Shown one piece after another: positions 1-7,461 of a DNA stretch of 64,000 bases. The translations under genes were made by a program, and so were the position numbers. The first letter of the stretch is position 1. The number at the start of each line of letters is the position of its first letter. This DNA comes from Bacteroidota bacterium (GTDB taxonomy: Bacteria; Bacteroidota; Bacteroidia; Bacteroidales; GCA-2711565), in NCBI GenBank assembly GCA_018816945.1, contig JAHIVC010000071.1:35773-99772 (forward strand), written 5' to 3'. A model generated the notes under the pieces. That model had not been told where the DNA came from and made no database searches. It saw nothing but the letters and a program-made list of their open reading frames with translations.

Positions 1-87
1 TTATATCAGCAAATATACAATATTTTCATAATTCTTATATTAAAATACAGGAATCTTTTATATTTGTTATGTCTTTAATATTAATAA

Positions 88-663
88 ATGCATCCCGCAA
101 CAGATTTTTTATCGGTTTCTGATGAAGAACTTATTTCTTTAATACTTAAAGAGAAGGATAAGGTTCACTTTAAAGTAATATATGAAAGATACTATGGGAA
201 AGTACTCAATAAGTGCTATTCTTTTCTGAAAAACCGTGACCTCTCAACCGAATTGGCTACGGACATAATGGCTAGGGCTTATGAGAAACTTGATACTTTT
301 AAAGGTAATTCCTCTTTTTCTACATGGCTTTATGCAATAACATACAATAATTGCATTGATTACCTGCGCGAGAAAAAGAAGCTTCATTATCCTGAATGGA
401 ATAGAAAACAGGAATTACCTGATATCAGTGATGCTGAAGAAGTTGATGAAAATGATAAAATAAGTTATGAGTTTATAGTTGAACTCATGGAAAAACTACA
501 TACAGAAGAAAAAGCCCTTCTTCTAATGAAATATCAGGACGATATGAGCCTAAAGCAGATAAGTGAGTCAATGCGCATAACAGAGAGTGCCGTGAAGATG
601 AGACTTAAAAGGGCAAAGACCAGATTATTATATCTTTATAAAACCTCCAGAAAAGATGAATAA
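88..663 (+). CDS. ECF-type RNA polymerase sigma factor
   Basis: This 191-residue protein has the two-domain layout of extracytoplasmic-function sigma-70 factors. Region 2 (about residues 25-95) contains the YERYYGKV start and the STWLYAITYNNCIDYLR segment that matches the -10-recognition helix. A charged linker follows, and region 4 (about 130-185) carries a helix-turn-helix (LKQISESMRITESAVKMRLKRAKTRL). It would direct core RNA polymerase to a small regulon. The next gene (62 bp downstream, same strand) is a small PepSY-like protein rather than a membrane anti-sigma factor, so no cognate anti-sigma is visible here. The 87 bp upstream are AT-rich with no clear Shine-Dalgarno sequence, as is usual in Bacteroidota. 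The family call is firm; the regulon is unknown. Confidence 0.92.
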   Translation: MHPATDFLSVSDEELISLILKEKDKVHFKVIYERYYGKVLNKCYSFLKNRDLSTELATDIMARAYEKLDTFKGNSSFSTWLYAITYNNCIDYLREKKKLHYPEWNRKQELPDISDAEEVDENDKISYEFIVELMEKLHTEEKALLLMKYQDDMSLKQISESMRITESAVKMRLKRAKTRLLYLYKTSRKDE

Positions 664-725
664 TCAAATGATTTATCGTTACTTTTTTTAAATTCCTCGT
701 CTTTATACAGTAATTAAAAATTTTA

Positions 726-1118
726 ATGGATTTTATTAAGTCAATATTTGCAAAGAAAAACACGGCCCCAGATCATATAAAAATTAAGTTTAAACAATTA
801 TTTCCTAAAGCAATTGGGGTTGAATGGTGTAAACTCAAAGATAGTGTGGAGGCTGTTTTTACTGAAGAAGGTAAAGAGAAAATAAGCCTTTTTAACCTTG
901 AGGGGAATTTAATTGAACTTAAAACGAATCTTTCCATTGAGGCAATTCCCAATCCAATTGCAAAGGCTGTTGAGAAGGAAGGTGAAATAATGAATTGTAT
1001 TTCTATATTTATTCCAGAGGTGTTAAATTATGAATTGATCGTTCGAGATTCAAATTTGAAACGATATAGAATATCCTCAGATAAAAATGGCTCTATACTT
1101 AGTAAAGTAGAGCTTTAA
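726..1118 (+). CDS. PepSY-like small protein
   Basis: A 130-residue protein without a signal peptide or membrane segment. The pattern FKQLFPKAIGVEWCKLKDSVEAVF resembles the PepSY-like / beta-lactamase-inhibitor-like fold of Bacteroidota (hydrophobic-W-x-K-x(4)-Y/V-E-A-x-F), followed by a second weaker repeat around residues 95-128. Members of that fold are usually periplasmic; this one appears cytoplasmic. It lies 62 bp downstream of the sigma factor on the same strand, so the two may be co-transcribed and it could modulate the sigma factor, but this is inference. Function unknown. Confidence 0.55.
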   Translation: MDFIKSIFAKKNTAPDHIKIKFKQLFPKAIGVEWCKLKDSVEAVFTEEGKEKISLFNLEGNLIELKTNLSIEAIPNPIAKAVEKEGEIMNCISIFIPEVLNYELIVRDSNLKRYRISSDKNGSILSKVEL

Positions 1119-1146
1119 AATTCCAATAAGATAAGCGTTTTATTAT

Positions 1147-1596
1147 TTAATTAAACGTATCAGAGATGTTAGTATGCATCACTAATTCGGAACTGCTCTG
1201 CACTTTTCCCCCTCCAAGTTGCCAAACCATGTCAATATGGTAGGCAGTACAAAACCCGCGCTCAGGAGTATTATCTTCTGTTCTTCCGCCACCATTGCCA
1301 AATGCCAATGAACAATCAGGATATAAACGTTGAACCCTTGCTAATAAATCTAAAGCTGTTCCGTCAGAATCACTAAACTGCATTACTTGATCTACATCCC
1401 GAAATGCTGAGATTATTTCTGATCTTTCCGCATAATTCATGAAACATCTTTCTTTTTTATTCACAAGCCAGGCATCTGAATTCAGACCGACGATTACCTT
1501 GTGAGCCATGTTTTTAGCAGCTTTAAACATTCTGATATGTCCTTTATGAACGGGATCAAATCCTCCAGAAAGAATCATGATGTCATATTTTTTCAT
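1147..1596 (-). CDS. Cytidylyltransferase-like nucleotidyltransferase
   Basis: A 149-residue protein of the HxGH nucleotidyltransferase superfamily (RfaE C-terminal, TagD, CoaD relatives). The N-terminal GGFDPVHKGHIRMFKAAK segment (residues 11-28) gives the nucleotide-binding HKGH motif, and GLNSDAW (about 37-43) matches the following strand-loop. The C-terminal ISSTxxR-type motif of the superfamily is reduced to QSSSELV, so catalysis or specificity may differ. The substrate cannot be predicted. It converges on the sigma/PepSY pair and sits alone on its strand. Confidence 0.72.
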   Translation of the reverse strand: MKKYDIMILSGGFDPVHKGHIRMFKAAKNMAHKVIVGLNSDAWLVNKKERCFMNYAERSEIISAFRDVDQVMQFSDSDGTALDLLARVQRLYPDCSLAFGNGGGRTEDNTPERGFCTAYHIDMVWQLGGGKVQSSSELVMHTNISDTFN

Positions 1597-1855
1597 TAAA
1601 TCAAATTTTGATAAGATTAATTATGAGATTAAATTTGAAATTATTAACAAGCATTTGTAAATTAAATGAAAAAGCATCTTGTAATTTCAATGGCAGTAAT
1701 TTACTTTTCAACGAAGTATTTAACAAATTCTATTTCTAAATAAATTAAATTAAGTTCTATAGAATAATGTCATCATAAGTTATCCTGAATTAAATTATTT
1801 TAAAATTTAATAGAAAGTCATTGCCATTTATGGTCATTAAATTGAATCATTTTTT

Positions 1856-2125
1856 TTGTATTTTTTGAGTAGGAAATTTTTTAAAGAAAGCATTGATTTT
1901 GCAAGATGTGATTTGTACGATTCAACCCTAGGGATTGTTTTAGGCGGAGTAACGATTTATCCAAATGCCGGTAGTCACTATTATCTAACATATTGTCCAT
2001 TATTTAACAAATGGCTTGGCGATCAATGGAAACTTGAAATGACCAAGTCGGCTGATACATTTTTTGAAGATATCATTTTTGAATTAAGAAAAATGCCAAG
2101 ATTTATCAGATTAAGGTATTTTTAA
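1856..2125 (+). pseudogene. Small unrecognised ORF, probably decayed 5' end
   Basis: An 89-codon open frame with a plausible amino-acid composition (DLYDSTLGIVLGGVTIYPNAG, then YCPLFNKWLGDQW) but no ATG. The only in-frame initiators are TTG at 1856 or ATT at 1841, and a TAA lies in frame at 1838. An ATG at 1830 in another frame runs only 12 codons before a stop, so a single-base indel in a T-run near 1850-1857 could have broken an original start. I recognise no domain. It is chromosomal (left of the island) and may be a degraded gene or a chance frame. Confidence 0.3.
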
Positions 2126-2177
2126 TTAAAAGGAAGTATCGAAGTAATCTATTCCAGATTTGGTTGACTTTTGAAAG

Positions 2178-2205
2178 ATCCCGATTTCGTTTCACTCATC
2201 GGGAT
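2178..2205. repeat. ATCCCGAT hairpin
   Basis: ATCCCGAT (2178-2185) and ATCGGGAT (2198-2205) form a perfect 8-bp stem with a 12-nt loop. It sits 56 bp outside the left island end. Before the island inserted, this would have lain just downstream of mnmE, so it may be part of the ancestral mnmE 3' region, although no T-tract follows on the minus strand. Confidence 0.5.
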
Positions 2206-2260
2206 AAATTCGACTTAAGTATTTGACTACGCCAAATGGCTTAGCAAATACCAGCCTCAT

Positions 2261-2276
2261 TTACTTTCCGATACAA
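2261..2276 (-). repeat. Left attachment site (attL-like copy of mnmE 3' end)
   Basis: TTACTTTCCGATACAA matches TTACTTCCCGATACAA at 35495-35510 in 15 of 16 positions. Read on the minus strand it encodes C-I-G-K-stop, the last residues of MnmE, and the single difference is synonymous (GGA versus GGG for Gly). The copy is isolated from any mnmE gene, as expected for an att duplication left by tyrosine-recombinase integration. Confidence 0.8.
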
Positions 2277-2317
2277 TATGTAATGTAATACTGATTATCA
2301 GTTAATTATGTACTTTT

Positions 2318-2337
2318 GGCAACGAATGGGCAACAAA
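2318..2337 (+). repeat. Left-end integrase arm-type motifs
   Basis: GGCAACGAA (2318-2326) and GGGCAACAAA (2328-2337) are two direct copies of a motif that recurs four times just inside the opposite island end. Position and repetition fit arm-type binding sites of a tyrosine recombinase; binding is inferred. Confidence 0.55.
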
Positions 2338-2401
2338 AAAGCAAATATCAAATGAAATCGTAATGCAAAGATAGGAAGAATTTTACGGATTTTTAGGCAA
2401 T

Positions 2402-2430
2402 AAAAAAGCCCTTGATCTTCACCAAGGGCT
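2402..2430 (-). terminator. Rho-independent terminator of the DUF6266-like gene
   Basis: AGCCCTTG (2407-2414) pairs with CAAGGGCT (2423-2430). On the minus strand the hairpin is followed by a run of T (the A-run at 2402-2407). It lies 21 bp past the stop of the gene ending at 2451. Confidence 0.85.
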
Positions 2431-2450
2431 CTGTTCAATTCAGGTTTCTT

Positions 2451-3107
2451 CTACTTAACCTTACTGGCTAAATCATTACCTGCTTTGAATTTGATTACTC
2501 TCTTTGGCATGTTCGACAAGAATTGAGTGTAATCGGTAGTTACAACGTGTAATGCAGTTAATGCATCTACCCATTCTGATGGAGCAACTACGGAGGCTGA
2601 ACCATCGGCACGGGTTGCAGCATCAGGATAAATCACTGCTTTGTTGGTGGTGCAGTTGAATAACACAAATGTCAGGGAGCTTGCAAGCTCATCAGGATTT
2701 TGTGTATTCGGGTCCCAGGCAATATCCATAACCTGGTTGGGCTCTCCGGTAAGGGTAACATTGTTTACCGTGCTTCCATCAAAGTCACAGAGAACAACCT
2801 TTGAATGGTCAATTACAGGAGGATCACCTGCAAAGGCATTTTTTACGTTGATACTCGTGATTTTGTTGAAGGGCGACATTTTCTTCAAGCTACCGGCATA
2901 AACTTCATTGATGAGCGGCAAAACTTGCCTGACAAGGTCAACAGTGGTTGCGAATTTGTTTCGCTGTGTTACCTGTCCTTCAGTCTGAGGGTTCTTTACT
3001 TCAATCGGTTTTGAACGCATTACGTTTTTACCAAACTGCTTTGAAAAAACGGCAGTACCGAATTTCTTTTTGGTTCTGCCAGTGATCGGATTTTGTACAA
3101 TAGCCAT
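2451..3107 (-). CDS. DUF6266-like protein
   Basis: A 218-residue protein that begins with a basic, glycine-rich segment (ITGRTKKKFGTAVFSKQFGKNVMRSKP) followed by NPQTEGQVTQRNKFATTVDLVRQVLPLINEVY. The second half is beta-rich (residues 90-215). This layout matches the Bacteroidota family I know as DUF6266: a short 'G-x-G ... W/F-x-G-K-x-V-x-R-S-x-P ... NP-x-T-x-x-Q' opening. The function of the family is not established; members are often found on mobile elements. There is no signal peptide. It is the last gene before the left island end and has its own terminator. Confidence 0.6.
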   Translation of the reverse strand: MAIVQNPITGRTKKKFGTAVFSKQFGKNVMRSKPIEVKNPQTEGQVTQRNKFATTVDLVRQVLPLINEVYAGSLKKMSPFNKITSINVKNAFAGDPPVIDHSKVVLCDFDGSTVNNVTLTGEPNQVMDIAWDPNTQNPDELASSLTFVLFNCTTNKAVIYPDAATRADGSASVVAPSEWVDALTALHVVTTDYTQFLSNMPKRVIKFKAGNDLASKVK

Positions 3108-3326
3108 TTTTATAAAATTTAAAGGTGAATAACTCTTTTTAATTAAGTGGACTTGATACAGACTTGGTACGGCTTAAATACTTCGTTGTTCAAATCCGTT
3201 ACAAAAATAGGTCGAAAAGCACCTGATTACAAGTAATATACTGATTATGAGAACGTAATGTATGCTTATGCTTTCTTTTACTTCAAATTGTTTAAAAATA
3301 AAAAGGGAGTTTTTGGCTCCCTTTTG

Positions 3327-3803
3327 TCATGTAGTAAGCTCGAATTTTCTTGAAGGATTATCGATTACATCGCTACCGTATTTGTTACGGATGTATTCGA
3401 TTGTTTTCGGGCTTTTGTTGGCACTTTTGTAGTCAGGTGGCCGGTAATACCACATTACCTTTTTTGGTGCGAAGTAAAAGCCTGTTTGCTTTAATTGCTG
3501 ACGGTGCGGGTAAGTGTTGCCACTCAGCCAAATCCAGTTACCGATTAATTCAATATTAATGCCATGTAAGCCGATTATCTGGTCAATGATTTCCGGGTAC
3601 TTGATAAATTCCTGTTGCTCCTGTTCTGATTTCTCGGCAAACGAAAAGAACGGATTTTTCAGGATACTTTCATATTCAGCATTAATTTGCTGCATCGTGG
3701 CAGTTTCTCCGCCCCGGTCGGGATGGTGTTTTAAAGCAAGTTCTTTGTACCGCTTTTTTACTTCATCTAAGGAAGTACAATCTTTGAAAAAGTCTGTTTT
3801 CAT
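3327..3803 (-). CDS. J-domain (DnaJ-like) protein
   Basis: A 158-residue protein with an N-terminal J domain (residues 1-60): LDEVKKRYKELALKHHPDRGGET contains the invariant HPD tripeptide that stimulates the Hsp70 ATPase, and MQQINAEYESIL supplies the last helix. The C-terminal half (WIWLSGNTYPHRQQLKQTGFYFAPKKVMWYYRP) is not a classical DnaJ G/F or zinc region. This type of short J protein occurs on plasmids and integrative elements of Bacteroidota, where it may recruit host DnaK for replication or transfer; that role is inferred. It borders the 1.2-kb gene-free tract. Confidence 0.85.
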   Translation of the reverse strand: MKTDFFKDCTSLDEVKKRYKELALKHHPDRGGETATMQQINAEYESILKNPFFSFAEKSEQEQQEFIKYPEIIDQIIGLHGINIELIGNWIWLSGNTYPHRQQLKQTGFYFAPKKVMWYYRPPDYKSANKSPKTIEYIRNKYGSDVIDNPSRKFELTT

Positions 3804-3917
3804 TGCTACTGTTGATTAAATGTTAAAAAATCGCTGTGAGCTTCGCCTACGGCTCGCATAAAAAGAATAATTCATTAATGAAACCTTAAGCAACCAAAAA
3901 GCGGTGCGGTGGCTGAA

Positions 3918-4028
3918 TTGCAAGGTTTTTGCGAAAAAAATACTACCCCCTGCACCTTTAAAAAATCAAATAATATTGCAGGGGTGTGGAGATTTTTTTT
4001 GCAAAACCCGTAGGGCTTGACCTTGCAA
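3918..4028. repeat. Nested inverted repeat
   Basis: The outer arms are TTGCAAGG (3918-3925) and CCTTGCAA (4021-4028). They are followed inward by matching T/A-rich and TTTTTGC / GCAAAACC segments. The inner arms are CCCCTGCA (3947-3954) and TGCAGGGG (3977-3984). The whole could fold into a long branched hairpin. Confidence 0.65.
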
Positions 4029-4650
4029 GAGCGGGGGCGGCTTATCTTTGCTTAAAGGTTTTATTAATGATACCGCTAATGTCTTCTGATTTTTAGGGGA
4101 TGCACAGAAGCTGATGCGAGGTACAAATGTTTCCGGTGGGTGGGTTCAGTGGTACAATGTTTCTACGGGCGAAGTGGGTCGGCAATGGGATGGCTGCGGG
4201 CTGGAGGTTTTGGCTTGTGTTTTTGTTTTCAGGGCAGGGGAAACGGCAGGGTTGGGAAAAAAATATCGAACAAATCAGGGATGGCTGCAAAGTAGCAAGC
4301 TGCAAAACCTTAATGTAAAAATGATTAGTGGTGAAATGAACGGAACTGAAATGAAATGGAGCGTTGGTGGAGTGAAGCGGAACCGTTAGCGGAATGGAAT
4401 GGAAGTGGAGTGAATGAACCTCTAATCTAAATTAAATCCTTGCTGCTTGCTGCTTTGCATTGGGTGGGCTTTGTTCTGATATTTTTTTTAGGGCTGGCAG
4501 CCGTTTCCGAAGGGCAGGCACAAAAACCATGACAAAACCGGAGCGTTGGAGTGGGTCGGATGAGGGATAGCCAAAATTGCCCCTCAAAGGGCAAAAAGAA
4601 AAGCTGAATCGGAGGTAGAATGCTCGATGTCAGGGGCGGGCAGGCTGTGC

Positions 4651-4747
4651 GGCTATTTAATATAATGTGCTTATAGGACAGCCGAATTATGACATTTATA
4701 CCGCTGAAAATAGGCTGTACTATAAGATCACATTATGTTAATATAGC
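4651..4747. repeat. Long imperfect inverted repeat (about 33 + 35 bp arms)
   Basis: The left arm 4651-4683 and the right arm 4713-4747 are inverted copies with a 29-nt loop. The segments ATAATGTG, TTATAG and ACAGCC pair perfectly, and small gaps and mismatches separate them. The arms are AT-rich in an otherwise G-rich neighbourhood. A conserved arm pair this long suggests selection for the structure (recombinase, relaxase or replication initiator) or a degenerate miniature element. Confidence 0.65.
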
Positions 4748-4867
4748 TTTGGGTTGTTTTTTTCTGGCACAAGCGTAACGGTGGTGGTGGTTGGAGTGAA
4801 GCGACTTTTTGCATTTGAGCGGTGGCGTGGCTCTTTGCAACCGCAATGGAGCGCAGCGGAATGAGGA

Positions 4868-4899
4868 TTGCAATGTGCCACTGTGCGGTGGCATTGCAA
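4868..4899. repeat. Inverted repeat TTGCAATG..CCAC
   Basis: TTGCAATGTGCCAC (4868-4881) pairs with GTGGCATTGCAA (4888-4899): a 12-bp stem with a 2-nt bulge and a 6-nt loop. It begins with the same TTGCAA word as the dyad at 3918. Confidence 0.6.
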
Positions 4900-4942
4900 A
4901 AAGTGTGACAGAAAAAAACAACAGAAGGGCTGGCGAGGGGGA

Positions 4943-5010
4943 GTGCCTATAAAAGACAGTAAAGCCCGTAACGCTTCATTTTAAGTGAGAGCGATGGATT
5001 TTATAGGCAC
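4943..5010. repeat. Perfect 12-bp inverted repeat GTGCCTATAAAA
   Basis: GTGCCTATAAAA (4943-4954) and TTTTATAGGCAC (4999-5010) are perfect inverted copies separated by 44 nt. The long spacer makes a terminator unlikely; a protein-binding or transfer-origin role is more plausible. It lies 25 bp past the stop of the diguanylate cyclase gene. Confidence 0.65.
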
Positions 5011-5034
5011 GGGGGAAAATCTTACTTGAATGAG

Positions 5035-5919
5035 TCAATCAGAATTGCATTGCTTTATTGAATTTTTCCCCTCTCGTTTAATTTCATACATCAATTTATC
5101 CGCTATTCTCAATAATTCATCTGCTGTGATATTTGCATTATTGCACGTCACAGCTCCGATGCTTAGAGTTATTGGCCAATTCTTTTTTCTCATTTCAGAA
5201 AGAAGACCTTTTTGAAATCTTGATATTACAATTTTAGAAGATTCATAACTCGTTTCTGGTAATAATAATGCAAATTCATCCCCCCCAAGCCTGGATATTA
5301 CATCAACTTTCCGCAAATTGTTTTTTGCAAAATCGACTATATTTATAAGCACTTGGTTTCCTATTGTATGGCCATAATTGTCATTTACAAATTTAAGATT
5401 ATCAGTGTCAATATAAACCAAAGTAAAAGGGTGTTTGTATCGTTCCAAACGCTCCACTTCCATTTGTAACAATTCTGAAAATAGACGCGAATTAGCAGCA
5501 CCAGTTAAACTATCAGTACGGGCTAATTTTTTTTCATGATCAAGTGAGATTCTAAATGAAGAAACAAGTATAGTTATTAAAATGAAAATGGTGATAATAA
5601 TTAAACTATTAGATGCTATGATAAATGGATTAAGAAAATGAATAACCAAAGAAATATCTAAAAAAAACCAGGCAGTGAAACTAATTAATGATGAAAAGAT
5701 CCCAACCCTACGACCAACAAACCAAGCCAAAAACGAAATAGGAATTACATATAAAAGGAAAAAATAAATCTGACATCCTAAGATAAAGTTTAGGATGAAA
5801 ATAAAACCTACAAGCAAAAAACCTATAATAATATTGTATAATGGATTTTTCTTCTCAAAAAAAATATAAATACTGCAAATGTTCCTTGCTGATGAAGGGA
5901 ACTGCTTTGAGCGACTCAT
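5035..5919 (-). CDS. Membrane-anchored GGDEF diguanylate cyclase
   Basis: A 294-residue protein. Residues 28-125 contain about four hydrophobic segments, which would form an N-terminal membrane sensor region. The cytoplasmic GGDEF domain spans about 135-290: DSLTGAANSRLF opens it, DTDNLKFVNDNYGH gives the metal and guanine-binding region, and RLGGDEF has the intact active site (GGDEF 212-216). RKVD at 203-206, five residues before GGDEF, is a proper RxxD inhibitory site. It should therefore make cyclic di-GMP with product inhibition. No EAL or HD-GYP phosphodiesterase is nearby. It follows the HAD gene by 45 bp and is the last gene of the biosynthetic-type block. Confidence 0.93.
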   Translation of the reverse strand: MSRSKQFPSSARNICSIYIFFEKKNPLYNIIIGFLLVGFIFILNFILGCQIYFFLLYVIPISFLAWFVGRRVGIFSSLISFTAWFFLDISLVIHFLNPFIIASNSLIIITIFILITILVSSFRISLDHEKKLARTDSLTGAANSRLFSELLQMEVERLERYKHPFTLVYIDTDNLKFVNDNYGHTIGNQVLINIVDFAKNNLRKVDVISRLGGDEFALLLPETSYESSKIVISRFQKGLLSEMRKKNWPITLSIGAVTCNNANITADELLRIADKLMYEIKREGKNSIKQCNSD

Positions 5920-5964
5920 AATATCTTATTAAATTTAGTGCTACATTATTTATAAAGGAAAATT

Positions 5965-6612
5965 TTATACAATTTCTTGATCTATCATGTATATTAACTC
6001 GCTTAAATTTTTGATAATGGGTACCTTATATTTTCCTATTTCACTATCCTTGACATTATTACCTCTATTTAAAAAAACTGCTTTCCAACCCACTGATAAT
6101 GCACCTTCAATATCTGCCAAAAGGCTATCTCCTACATGTAAAAAATTTTGAGGAAGGACACCAAGTGTCTTCTGCACAAACTGAAAAATAGCTGGGTCAG
6201 GTTTAGCTGCACCAATATCAAAAGAATAAAAAACTTTTTGTAAATACCTGTTTAGCCCGACTGAATCAATTCCGCCAGATTCCCATGGAGTACAATTACT
6301 TATAGCTACCAATAATATTCCTTTTTTTGATAAAGATTCTAAAACGTACATCGTGTCATCAAATAAGAAAACTGGCGATGGCTGAAATTCGTCAATGAGT
6401 TTTTGTGGATTTTTGAATCCAATTATGCTACAGACTTTGTGGACAGCGTCGTGTAAAGAATAGTTTTTAGTTAAAAAATGCTCAAAAAAAAGAGGATATA
6501 ACACTTCTTTAGATAAGCCGGTTTTATTTATAAACTCTGCACAAAAGCCATCATGACTAAGTTGAATAAGAGTGTTACCAATATCAAAGCTAATTATTTT
6601 AACTTTTTTCAT
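5965..6612 (-). CDS. HAD-superfamily hydrolase
   Basis: A 215-residue HAD hydrolase with a C1-type cap. Motif I is FDIGNTL with nucleophile D10; the usual second Asp (+2) is Gly12, as in DxG-type subfamilies. Motif II is VAISN (S105), motif III is AAKPDP (K137) and motif IV is GDSLLAD (D162, D167). Loss of the +2 acid, which normally acts as general acid-base in phosphatases, leaves open whether it is a phosphatase, dehalogenase-like or a modified enzyme. It lies 20 bp after the methyltransferase and 45 bp before the GGDEF gene, and probably removes or processes a phosphate in the pathway encoded upstream. Confidence 0.88.
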   Translation of the reverse strand: MKKVKIISFDIGNTLIQLSHDGFCAEFINKTGLSKEVLYPLFFEHFLTKNYSLHDAVHKVCSIIGFKNPQKLIDEFQPSPVFLFDDTMYVLESLSKKGILLVAISNCTPWESGGIDSVGLNRYLQKVFYSFDIGAAKPDPAIFQFVQKTLGVLPQNFLHVGDSLLADIEGALSVGWKAVFLNRGNNVKDSEIGKYKVPIIKNLSELIYMIDQEIV

Positions 6613-6632
6613 TATTTTATTTTCGATTAATC

Positions 6633-7427
6633 TTATCTATGAAACCCGCTCTGAACCACAAACTCAGTATTCTCAACAAAAACTTCTTTCCCATTATTTG
6701 CCATAATAAGTTCTTCTTTTATAACTTCTTCAAATTCCTTTAAGCGATCCCCAAAAAGATGTTTTGCTGAAAAAGAAGTAGAATATAAATAACCAATAAT
6801 ACTTTGTATTTTCCATTCACGAATTAAAGGAATAGCTTCATAATGTGGATCATCATAACCATTATTTTTCAATGTGACAATATAAGGTTCATCTGGTGCG
6901 GAATATGTTGAGTTTCCAGCTCGACGTTTTTGGCCTAAAAACCCTTGGATAACTTCTTTAACTCTTTTTTGCCAAGGTTCATTACCAGTCCAAAAGCTTC
7001 CATCACCAATTAATGCAACACCGCCACCTGGTTCAAGGATGCTGTGAAGTTTTTGTAAAAGTGGGTACTGATCCATCCAATTAAAAGCTCTGCATGCAAT
7101 GGCAAGTCGATAAGGTCCTTCATTGACAGATATTTCTTTATCAGATCGTTGTTGCCATTCTATTTTAAAACCTAAGGGCTCGTTTTTTTTTGCTTCGTTT
7201 AACATTTCTTCATCGGTATCAAATGCAATGGTTTTTTCGAAAAATGGCGCTAAAGGAAATGTCGACAATCCTGTTCCACATCCCATATCAAGAAGAATAC
7301 CCCTTCCGTCAAGATTAAAACGATCCTTTAAGTGAATCGCAACCTGAGGTGGCAATCCAGGACGAAAGGCAGAATAATACTGTGCAGCACCTTTGAATAA
7401 ATCAGCTTGTAATTTTTTATTGCTCAT
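6633..7427 (-). CDS. Class I SAM-dependent methyltransferase
   Basis: I start at the ATG at 7427 (264 residues), because AGGAG lies about 8 nt upstream of it. A longer frame opens at 7454 but has no such site. Motif I is ILLDMGCGTGL (about 44-54), and FDTDEEML supplies the acidic residue after strand 2. FRPGLPP near the N terminus and the AFNWMDQYP segment after motif IV resemble the small-molecule methyltransferase group that starts 'Y-x(4)-RPGYP'. The acceptor is unknown. The protein upstream in the same operon at 11380-12228 shares the RPGYP-type opening but has a degraded motif I, so the two may work together. Confidence 0.9.
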   Translation of the reverse strand: MSNKKLQADLFKGAAQYYSAFRPGLPPQVAIHLKDRFNLDGRGILLDMGCGTGLSTFPLAPFFEKTIAFDTDEEMLNEAKKNEPLGFKIEWQQRSDKEISVNEGPYRLAIACRAFNWMDQYPLLQKLHSILEPGGGVALIGDGSFWTGNEPWQKRVKEVIQGFLGQKRRAGNSTYSAPDEPYIVTLKNNGYDDPHYEAIPLIREWKIQSIIGYLYSTSFSAKHLFGDRLKEFEEVIKEELIMANNGKEVFVENTEFVVQSGFHR

Positions 7428-7461
7428 TTCTCTTTCTCCTATTTTAAAAGTCAATTTATTT

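Larger units (their letters stand above)
3804..5034. other. 1.2-kb gene-free tract with large inverted repeats (candidate oriT/replication region)
   Basis: I find no convincing gene here: open frames are short, overlap on both strands and have low-complexity translations. The DNA is locally G-rich, with GGAGTG/GGAATGG-type words around 4340-4420, and carries four separate dyads at 3918-4028, 4651-4747, 4868-4899 and 4943-5010. Such structure without coding is typical of transfer or replication origins, and the tract sits where mobilisation genes might be expected. No relaxase gene is present, so this may be an oriT used in trans or the remnant of a lost transfer module. Confidence 0.45.

Noticed and set aside
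2261..2276. tRNA gene as the integration target
   Set aside because: No cloverleaf is found at either end; the repeat is the end of mnmE.
4093..4921. Several short open frames on both strands in the G-rich tract
   Set aside because: They overlap each other, have skewed low-complexity translations and show no domain or conserved start; the inverted repeats explain the region better.
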